From: Leucobacter sp. 7(1)
Lineage (GTDB): Bacteria; Actinomycetota; Actinomycetes; Actinomycetales; Microbacteriaceae
Direction: 5' to 3'
DNA: 37,323 nt
NCBI RefSeq assembly: GCF_900163635.1
Contig: NZ_FUID01000011.1
Location: forward strand, 1-37,323
Shown: piece after piece, positions 1 through 5,578 of the stretch
How the letters are laid out: every line of letters begins with the position of its first letter
Numbering within the stretch: the stretch's first letter is position 1
The notes under the pieces: generated by a model
What the model saw: only the letters and a program-made list of their open reading frames with translations
Database searches by the model: none
Told to the model about the DNA's origin: nothing
Program-made: the position numbers and the translations under genes

Positions 1-95
1 CAGAACACCAACCCAAACCACAAGCCCAGGCCCAACCCCAGGCCCAGGCCAAACCGGGGAGGGACCGCGAACCACCGCACCCGTTCTGAGCGCAT
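1..95 (-). CDS. Possible N-terminus of a membrane protein running off the left edge
   Basis: Reading leftwards from the ATG at 95-93, the frame stays open to the window edge for 31 codons. It encodes a short basic head (MRSERVRW) followed by a Gly/Leu-rich hydrophobic stretch that could be a membrane segment. The Gly-Leu pattern comes from a simple CCCAGG/CCCAAC DNA repeat at about 25-50, so it may be chance. There is no clear Shine-Dalgarno sequence before the ATG. I do not recognise the protein; the bases left of the window decide whether it is real. Confidence 0.22.
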   Translation of the reverse strand, partial: MRSERVRWFAVPPRFGLGLGLGLGLWFGLVF

Positions 96-96
96 G

Positions 97-140
97 GCCA
101 CACGCCACACGCCACGCGCCACACCTCGCGCCACGCGCGC
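97..140. repeat. Degenerate short tandem repeat (CCACACG-like)
   Basis: Units resembling CCACACG and CCACGCG recur about six times with slight drift. No gene is convincing here. It belongs to a simple-sequence stretch covering 1-450 that lies before the MFS gene. Confidence 0.5.
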
Positions 141-230
141 GTGAGCGACTCGCGTGGAGTGTAGGGATGCATCGCCGGAGATCTCCGGCCGGGCCAGTCC
201 CACGCGTCCATAGACTCGGGTCAGGTGCGA

Positions 231-290
231 GACGGACGCGACTGGTTCGAGCTGGTTCGAGACGGACGCGACTGGATCGAGCTGGCTCGA
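231..290. repeat. 30-bp direct repeat, two copies, followed by 10-bp degenerate units
   Basis: Positions 231-260 and 261-290 are the same 30-bp unit with two mismatches. From about 291 to 325 the tract continues as 10-bp units of the GCTGGACCGA / GCCGAATCGA type. All lie in the leader of the MFS gene and are open in its frame, but their Arg/Gly/Pro/Glu-rich translation looks like low-complexity DNA, not protein. No other feature is visible between 141 and 445. Confidence 0.75.
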
Positions 291-454
291 GCTGGACCGA
301 GCCGAATCGAGCCGGACCGAGCCGAAGTGCAGCTGCGCGAGCCAGAGAGAGTCGGCCGAATCACCGGAGGGCTCCCGGGGCCTTCGGTGCTGGGTGCCGC
401 CACGCACGAGCCTCACCATCGTCGGGCCCATTCCCGGACTACTGTGGAAGTGAT

Positions 455-1684
455 ATGTCGAAGCCCACACGAGACCTCCTGCTCCGCATGGCGCCCAGCA
501 TTTACGGCCCCACGGTCCTCTTCACCCTGGGGCAGAGCGCGCTGGTACCGTTCATCCCGGTGATCGCCGTGGGCATGGGGGCTGGACTCGGCCTATCCGG
601 TCTGATTGCCTCAGCTCTGGTGGTGGGGCAGCTGGTTGGTAACCTCCCAGCGGGCTGGCTCGTGGCTCGCTCGGGCGAGCGCATTGCGATGCTTGTCGCC
701 ACCGCGGTCGCGCTGCTCGGGGCTGTGGGGGTGGCGATGGCCCCCACAGTGAGTCTCTTGGGTATCGCGGTGTTTGTCATCGGCTTCGCCGGGGCGACCT
801 TTGGCCTCGCCCGGCACTCGTTCATGACCACGCGGGTTCCGGTGGCCTTTCGGGCCCGCGCGCTCTCGCTCATTGGGGGCTCCCACAGGCTCGGTCGATT
901 CGGCGGGCCATTCCTCGCGGCCGGGCTGTTTGCGCTCACGGGAATTGCCACCGTGCCCGTATGGGCGTTCGCGGGTTGCCTGGTGCTGACCGCCGCGCTC
1001 GTTGCCTTCGCACCCGATCCCGAACGGGTGCTCCCCGTCCAGGTCCCCAAGGAAGAACCCGAGCCGCGCACTGCGGGCGTTCGCGCGGCGGTGCGCCACA
1101 GCCGTGCCCCGCTCGCACGCGTGGGCGGATCCGCCGCCGTGCTCTCCGGGCTCCGCTCAATCAAGGACGTATTCTTGCCGCTCTGGGCCGTGTCGATCGG
1201 CATGGACCCCGCGGGCGTCGCGCTTGTCGTTGGCATCGCCGGTACCGTCGACTTTGCGCTGTTCTACACGAGCGGTCAGGTGATGGATCGCTTCGGCCGG
1301 CTCGCCGCGGCGCTCCCGGCCACCGTGGGAATGGCGGTCGCCTTCTTCGTGCTCGCGTTCACGCACGACCTCCCGAACGCCTCGGCATGGCTGATCGGCT
1401 GCGCCGTGGTGATCGGAATCGGGAACGGGCTCTCGAGCGGGATCGTTCTGACGCTTGGCGCCGACCTCGCGCCGCAGACGGATCCTGCCGCGTTTCTCTC
1501 CGCCTGGCGCACACTCGTCGATTTCGGGGGAGCAGCTGCACCGCTCGCGGTTTCCGCGATCGCGGCGGCCTCCCTGCCCGTCGCAAGCGTGGCTGCGGGC
1601 GCGCTCGCAGTGCTCGGTGCCGCCGGCTTTGCGCGCTGGGTGCCGCGCTATATTCCCCGGTCCCGGCCCGAACGTTCCGGATAA
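455..1684 (+). CDS. MFS transporter
   Basis: A 409-residue, very hydrophobic protein with about twelve membrane segments in two halves separated by a charged loop (near residues 190-220, rich in Pro/Glu/Arg). The conserved MFS loop 2-3 region appears as GNLPAGWLVARSGER near residue 66, the usual GxxxDRxGR position. It is most like drug-efflux or sugar-efflux MFS proteins; no substrate can be assigned. I chose ATG 455 (MSKPTRD) because GGAAG lies 4 nt upstream at 446-450 and the hydrophobic core begins soon after. The frame remains open upstream, but that stretch is repetitive DNA. It stands alone, with 150 bp to the next gene. Confidence 0.85.
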   Translation: MSKPTRDLLLRMAPSIYGPTVLFTLGQSALVPFIPVIAVGMGAGLGLSGLIASALVVGQLVGNLPAGWLVARSGERIAMLVATAVALLGAVGVAMAPTVSLLGIAVFVIGFAGATFGLARHSFMTTRVPVAFRARALSLIGGSHRLGRFGGPFLAAGLFALTGIATVPVWAFAGCLVLTAALVAFAPDPERVLPVQVPKEEPEPRTAGVRAAVRHSRAPLARVGGSAAVLSGLRSIKDVFLPLWAVSIGMDPAGVALVVGIAGTVDFALFYTSGQVMDRFGRLAAALPATVGMAVAFFVLAFTHDLPNASAWLIGCAVVIGIGNGLSSGIVLTLGADLAPQTDPAAFLSAWRTLVDFGGAAAPLAVSAIAAASLPVASVAAGALAVLGAAGFARWVPRYIPRSRPERSG

Positions 1685-1696
1685 CCGGAGTACTCA

Positions 1697-1725
1697 GGTA
1701 CCGTTCCCCTCACCTTTCGGTACCG
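1697..1725. promoter_or_regulatory. Short inverted repeat after the MFS gene
   Basis: GGTACCG (1697-1703) and CGGTACC (1718-1724) are separated by 14 bp. It lies just after the MFS stop and about 50 bp before the likely glycosyltransferase promoter, so it may be a weak terminator or an operator. Evidence is the repeat alone. Confidence 0.3.
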
Positions 1726-1774
1726 AAGAACCCGAGTTTTGGCCGATCACCCCGGAAACCCGTGAGTGATTGCC

Positions 1775-1780
1775 TAGACT
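1775..1780 (+). promoter_or_regulatory. Candidate -10 box of the glycosyltransferase operon
   Basis: TAGACT fits the TANNNT pattern. It would start transcription near 1787, after the in-frame ATG at 1783, which supports translation from GTG 1837. No good -35 is visible. Confidence 0.4.
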
Positions 1781-1836
1781 GAATGCTGTTCGCCCACCGG
1801 CGTACATTCCCATCAGACGAAGGACTCCCGCACACC

Positions 1837-3024
1837 GTGAGCACTCCCGATCGCCCGGCCCCGCTTCGCATCCTGATCGGTTGTGACACCTTCCTGCCCG
1901 ATGTGAACGGCGCGGCCCGATTCGCCGAGCGTCTTGCTGCCGGGCTTGTGCGCCGCGGCGAAGACGTACACGTCGTCGCGCCCGCAACTAGGCGAGGGCG
2001 CGATGGCAGCTTCGTGGAGACCATCGAGGGCGAGCAGATGACGCTCCACCGATGGGCAAGCTGGCGCTGGTACCCCCACGACTGGCTGCGCTTCGTGCTG
2101 CCGTGGCGCGCGCGCGGCTACGCGCGCAAGCTTCTCGATACGGTTCAGCCTGACGTGATCCACATTCAGTCACACATCGTCGTCGGCCGTGCCCTCGCCA
2201 AGGAAGGCGCGAAGCGCGGGATCCGGATCGTCGCAACCAACCATGTGATGCCCGAGAACGTGCTCGATTTCACGCTGCTCCCGGAGCGCCTCAAGCGTGT
2301 TTTTGTGCGCTGGGGCTGGCGGGACGCGGATCGAGTACTGAAGCGCGCCGCTGAGGTCACCACGCCGACCCGCCGCGCGGCCGACTTCCTCGAGCGGAAC
2401 ACGCACCGCCGCGGAGTGCTGCCCGTATCCTGTGGCCTGCGTGCCTCGGACTACACCGCGGACCTGACGCCGCGCCGCGAGAACCGTCTCGTATTTGTGG
2501 GACGCGTGACGCTCGAGAAGGAAATCGACGTGATTCTGCGGGCCATCCCGCGTGTCGATCCAGCGCTCAACGTGAGCTTCACTGTCGTGGGCGACGGGGA
2601 CCAGCGCAAGCAGCTTGAGAAACTCGCCACCGAGCTCGGGATCCGGGAACGTGTCCGGTTCACCGGCCGCGTCACTGACGCCGAACTTCGAGCAGAGCTC
2701 ACTCAGGCGAGCATCTTCGTGATCGCATCGATTGCGGAACTCCAGTCCATCGCCACGATGGAGGCGATGGCCTCGGGCCTGCCCATCCTTGCAGCCGACG
2801 CGATGGCGCTCCCGCACCTCGTTCATGAGGGCGAAAACGGCTACCTCTTCCAGCCCGGCTACGACCGGGAACTCGCGGAGCGCATCGAACACGTTCTGCG
2901 CCTGTCGGCCCCCGAGTTCCAGGCAATGCAGCGGGCCTCCCTGGAGGCCGTCCAGGTGCACGACATTGACCGGACACTCGACACCTTCGAAGCGCTCTAC
3001 CGCGGCGAGACCCCCGCGAGCTGA
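1837..3024 (+). CDS. Glycosyltransferase family 4 (GT-B fold)
   Basis: A 395-residue soluble GT-B enzyme. The N-terminal half starts with LRILIGCDTFLPDVNGAARF, the usual acceptor-domain opening of GT4 proteins. The C-terminal half holds the donor site: RLVFVGRVTLEKEIDVILRAI, then SIAELQSIATMEAMASGLPI, a version of the EX7E motif of retaining glycosyltransferases. It probably transfers a sugar from a nucleotide-sugar (family members often use GDP-mannose) to a lipid or wall glycan at the inner membrane face. GTG 1837 is preferred over ATG 1783 because GAAGGA precedes it at 1819-1824 and the conserved fold starts right after. The next gene, also GT4, begins 2 bp after the stop, so the two form an operon. 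Confidence 0.85.
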   Translation: MSTPDRPAPLRILIGCDTFLPDVNGAARFAERLAAGLVRRGEDVHVVAPATRRGRDGSFVETIEGEQMTLHRWASWRWYPHDWLRFVLPWRARGYARKLLDTVQPDVIHIQSHIVVGRALAKEGAKRGIRIVATNHVMPENVLDFTLLPERLKRVFVRWGWRDADRVLKRAAEVTTPTRRAADFLERNTHRRGVLPVSCGLRASDYTADLTPRRENRLVFVGRVTLEKEIDVILRAIPRVDPALNVSFTVVGDGDQRKQLEKLATELGIRERVRFTGRVTDAELRAELTQASIFVIASIAELQSIATMEAMASGLPILAADAMALPHLVHEGENGYLFQPGYDRELAERIEHVLRLSAPEFQAMQRASLEAVQVHDIDRTLDTFEALYRGETPAS

Positions 3025-3026
3025 TC

Positions 3027-4241
3027 GTGCACGTCCTCGTAGTCACCGACCAGCATCCCGACTCGCTGGGTGGCGTGCAGGTTGCGATTCGCCTCCAACG
3101 ACAGGAACTCGAACGGCTGGGCCACCGCGTCACTGTCGTTGCCCCCGCCTTGCACCGGCCTGGCTACGCTGTTGCCACCGCGGATCACGGCGGCTACCTG
3201 AACCTCCCGTCCCGGCCCATCACCGCCGACCGTGAGTACGGGGTGAGTTGGCCGGGAGCACGCACCGACCGGGCGCTCGCGGCGGCCCTCAAGAGCCTCC
3301 CACCCGTCGACCTCGTCCATATCCAGGGCGACTTCTGGGGTGCGCTGATCGGGATTCGGGCCGCACGCGGCCTACGCGTGCCGATCGTGCACACGATGCA
3401 CAATCACGTCGACGCCGGAACTCGTGCGGTCACGCCGTTCGCACCCGTGGCCTTCGCGGGACTGCGCGCGTGGCGGCAACTCGCACTGGGCCGCCCACGT
3501 GGCTCGGTGGATCCGCGCTCGCGCGGCGCGTGGCGCTACCTGGCCGAGATCGCGGGCGAGGCAGCCGTGGTGACGGCACCTTCCCAACACTTTGCCGCCG
3601 AGCTGATGTCGCACGGCGTTGCCGCGGAAGTCCTGGTCACCCCGGGCGGCGTCGACGATGCAGCGATTGCGCTCGCGCGGGCGGTACCTCGCGTGCCACG
3701 GTCACGACCGCAGCTCGTGTGGCTCGGACGCATGAGCCAGGAAAAGCGCATCCTCGAGTTCATCGAGGCAATCGGGCACTCGGGCATCGATGCGGATGTG
3801 GCGCTACACGGTGCCGGACTGCTCCTGCCGCGGGTGCGGGATCGGATCGCGCAACTCGGGATCGGAGATCGGGTGACAATCCCCGGACCCGTGCCCTATG
3901 CGGAGGCGCTCGGGGCGATGCGTCATGCGGACGCGCTCGTGCAAACCTCGATGGGCTTTGAGACACAGGGATTGACCCCGTTTGAGGCGGCGGCGCTGGG
4001 CACTCCCACGATCTACTGCGACGCGGAGATCGCGGACGATGTCGCGGTCACCCCGGAGTGGCGTGTGCGCGACGGCAGCGTCGCGGCGCTCGCTGAGACA
4101 CTGCGTGTTGCGGTGCAGGACATCACAGCGGCCGAGCCGGGGGCGCTGCGGGTGCCGGATCAGGCTGCCGCCGGGTTCTTGCAGTCCGCGCAGTCGCGGG
4201 TGATGCTCCAGGCCTACGAGCGGGCGCTGCGCGCCGCGTAG
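3027..4241 (+). CDS. Glycosyltransferase family 4, second of a pair
   Basis: A 404-residue GT-B glycosyltransferase that starts at a GTG 2 bp after the preceding gene. Its N-terminus (MHVLVVTDQHPDSLGGVQVAIRLQRQEL) carries the GGVQ-type glycine loop. The donor half reads PQLVWLGRMSQEKRILEFIEAI and later SMGFETQGLTPFEAAALGTPTIY, which supplies the EX7E-type acidic pair. The sequence differs enough from its neighbour to suggest a second acceptor or linkage, for example successive mannosylations of a glycolipid. The acceptor cannot be read from sequence. The gene ends 21 bp from the convergent wall-hydrolase gene, with no obvious terminator between. Confidence 0.84.
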   Translation: MHVLVVTDQHPDSLGGVQVAIRLQRQELERLGHRVTVVAPALHRPGYAVATADHGGYLNLPSRPITADREYGVSWPGARTDRALAAALKSLPPVDLVHIQGDFWGALIGIRAARGLRVPIVHTMHNHVDAGTRAVTPFAPVAFAGLRAWRQLALGRPRGSVDPRSRGAWRYLAEIAGEAAVVTAPSQHFAAELMSHGVAAEVLVTPGGVDDAAIALARAVPRVPRSRPQLVWLGRMSQEKRILEFIEAIGHSGIDADVALHGAGLLLPRVRDRIAQLGIGDRVTIPGPVPYAEALGAMRHADALVQTSMGFETQGLTPFEAAALGTPTIYCDAEIADDVAVTPEWRVRDGSVAALAETLRVAVQDITAAEPGALRVPDQAAAGFLQSAQSRVMLQAYERALRAA

Positions 4242-4262
4242 CGGGAGAAGGAAAGCTCGGGG

Positions 4263-4895
4263 TTAGAAGCGCCAGACGGCTGCCTGGAAGCCCGAGGGGG
4301 GCTCCGGGGTCCAGTTCTTCTCCTGCGTGACCAAGCCGGAGCCGCCGGGGCTGTTCGACTGGACGATCGTGAAGGTGCCGTCCGTGTTCACCTCGGTGAT
4401 CAGCACCGTGTGAACGCCCGTGACCCAGGAGGTTGGGGAGGAAGCGTATTCGTACTGGATGATGTCGCCCGGGCCAGCCGTCTCGAGTGTCATCCGAGTG
4501 GCGCCGGTGTAGTTTGCAACGGGATCGCCGCTGCCGTTCCAGGCACCGCCGCCAGCGCGGATCCAGCGCTGCGCCGACATGATGCACTCGCCCGGTTGGC
4601 TCCAGCCTGTCGGGCGGCTCGTGCCGATCTCACTCTCTGCAAGCGCGATCGTGGCCGCAACATCAAAGTTGTGGGGGACCTTTGCGACCTCTTCGATCTC
4701 AAGGACCGAGTCGATTGTCGCCCCGGCAAGCTCGTCCGTCGTGGTGTCGAGGGTCTGCGCCACCGTGGTGGTCGGGAGGACCGCTGCGACGGAGAAATCT
4801 TCGACCGGCGTGACCGCCACGGCCGGTGCCGCACCCAGTGTGAAGGTCACAGACGAGACCAGGCCCACAATGAATGCCTTGGCAGAAACTCTCAC
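4263..4895 (-). CDS. Secreted CHAP/NlpC-like cell-wall hydrolase
   Basis: A 210-residue exported protein. Residues 1-27 are a Sec signal peptide (RVSAK, hydrophobic core, cleavage near APAVA). Residues 28-80 are a low-complexity linker. The C-terminal half looks like a CHAP or NlpC/P60-type cysteine peptidase: Cys104 in GECIMSAQRWI, a GPGDIIQYEY strand, His162 in GVHTVLITEV, and a polar residue at Asn181 in VQSNSPGG. Such enzymes cut peptide or amide bonds in peptidoglycan. GTG 4895 is chosen over ATG 4925 because GGAG sits 8 nt upstream and the basic n-region follows directly. A sigma70-like promoter lies 60-90 bp upstream. Family assignment within the NlpC/CHAP clan is tentative. Confidence 0.72.
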   Translation of the reverse strand: MRVSAKAFIVGLVSSVTFTLGAAPAVAVTPVEDFSVAAVLPTTTVAQTLDTTTDELAGATIDSVLEIEEVAKVPHNFDVAATIALAESEIGTSRPTGWSQPGECIMSAQRWIRAGGGAWNGSGDPVANYTGATRMTLETAGPGDIIQYEYASSPTSWVTGVHTVLITEVNTDGTFTIVQSNSPGGSGLVTQEKNWTPEPPSGFQAAVWRF

Positions 4896-4956
4896 GCGTT
4901 TAACTCCGGGGGTAGTCCAATACAAAGCGCCGGGCAGGAGCCCGAGCGCCTCAACT

Positions 4957-4985
4957 AGTATGCGTTACCGTTCTGTTACTTACAA
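4957..4985 (-). promoter_or_regulatory. Promoter of the wall-hydrolase gene with GTAAC direct repeat
   Basis: On the minus strand TTGTAA (4985-4980) and CATACT (4962-4957) are 17 bp apart, a good -35/-10 pair. The spacer carries two GTAAC units (4979-4975 and 4968-4964) separated by 6 bp, an 11-bp period. This resembles direct-repeat boxes reported for the response regulator MtrA, which controls wall-hydrolase genes in actinobacteria. The MtrA link is inference. Confidence 0.6.
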
Positions 4986-5006
4986 GTTATGAAGCTGGGA
5001 AATTCA

Positions 5007-5025
5007 CATTTTCGACACGAAAATG
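5007..5025. promoter_or_regulatory. Perfect inverted repeat upstream of the wall-hydrolase promoter
   Basis: CATTTTCG (5007-5014) and CGAAAATG (5018-5025) flank ACA. The 8-bp arms are AT-rich compared with the surroundings. It sits about 22 bp upstream of the -35 box, a place for an activator or repressor. Nothing else stands out between here and the tRNA promoter. Confidence 0.45.
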
Positions 5026-5165
5026 GCGTGATTCCGCGGATCTGCGGGGTGAAAATTGTGCCTGAATCACTGGCGTTCGAACCCCGAATTTGGCCCGATA
5101 GTGGGGCGAAAAGGGAAGCGAGATGGCCAGGGACACGCCAGAACCTCCCCCGTGAGGTCGCTCGG

Positions 5166-5195
5166 TTCGGTCCTGGCCCGAGAACCCGCTAGACT
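5166..5195 (+). promoter_or_regulatory. tRNA-Ser promoter (weak -35, TAGACT -10)
   Basis: TTCGGT (5166-5171) and TAGACT (5190-5195) are 18 bp apart. The predicted transcript starts near 5202, where a CGCTGGC/GCCAGCG hairpin (5202-5219, TTGT loop) fills the whole leader up to the mature tRNA. Confidence 0.5.
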
Positions 5196-5220
5196 AATGC
5201 GCGCTGGCTTGTGCCAGCGA

Positions 5221-5305
5221 GGAGGATTCGCCTAGCGGCCTATGGCGCACGCCTGGAACGCGTGTTGGGTTAACGCCCTCAGGGGTTCAAATCCCCTATC
5301 CTCCG
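5221..5305 (+). tRNA. tRNA-Ser (GGA anticodon)
   Basis: A complete 85-nt cloverleaf with a long variable arm, as expected of tRNA-Ser. The acceptor stem is GGAGGAT (5221-5227) with ATCCTCC (5298-5304) and discriminator G5305. The anticodon stem CACGC/GCGTG encloses CTGGAAC, giving anticodon GGA (reads UCC and UCU). The T arm is AGGGG-TTCAAAT-CCCCT. CCA is not encoded. The gene stands alone with its own terminator 11 nt downstream. I found no repeat of its 3' end elsewhere in the window, so no sign that it serves as an attachment site. Confidence 0.96.
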
Positions 5306-5315
5306 CAGATTGCGA

Positions 5316-5348
5316 ATGCCCCCTACTTCGGTAGGGGGCATTTCTGTT
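5316..5348 (+). terminator. Rho-independent terminator of tRNA-Ser
   Basis: An 11-bp perfect stem (5316-5326 with 5331-5341) closed by the stable TTCG tetraloop and followed by TTCTGTTT. This is the clearest intrinsic terminator in the window. Confidence 0.93.
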
Positions 5349-5477
5349 TCTCCACGGGCCCGCGCCGGGTACTCGTCAGCGGCGGCGCTTGTACTCAGTT
5401 GATGCCGCGCGCGCTGCGTAGACGCGCACCAGAAGCCACGTATCTTCCCCCGAAGACCCGCATTTACTACTCAGTCG

Positions 5478-5559
5478 AGTGCTGCAATGTCCCCGGGGCA
5501 CCCCCCACTGATGCTTTTGCGTCTCAGGATCGTGTTGTAGCGAAACACAATGCAGCACT
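5478..5559 (+). promoter_or_regulatory. Structured 5' leader of the surface-matrix operon
   Basis: AGTGCTGCA (5478-5486) can pair with TGCAGCACT (5551-5559), enclosing 64 nt that hold a CCCC/GGGG palindrome and a small GTGTT/AACAC hairpin (5532-5548). The closing strand ends next to GAGGGG (5560-5565), the only ribosome-site-like sequence before ATG 5579. It could control access to that site. No known riboswitch class is recognised. The rest of 5349-5578 shows no gene. Confidence 0.4.
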
Positions 5560-5578
5560 GAGGGGAATCGTCGAGATC

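Noticed and set aside
4896-4956. c-di-AMP (ydaO-type) riboswitch before the wall hydrolase
   Set aside because: Such switches often precede actinobacterial wall hydrolases, but the leader between promoter and start is only about 55 nt, too short.
4989-5192. Small gene upstream of tRNA-Ser
   Set aside because: No ribosome site, crosses the palindrome and the tRNA promoter, and has no recognisable sequence.
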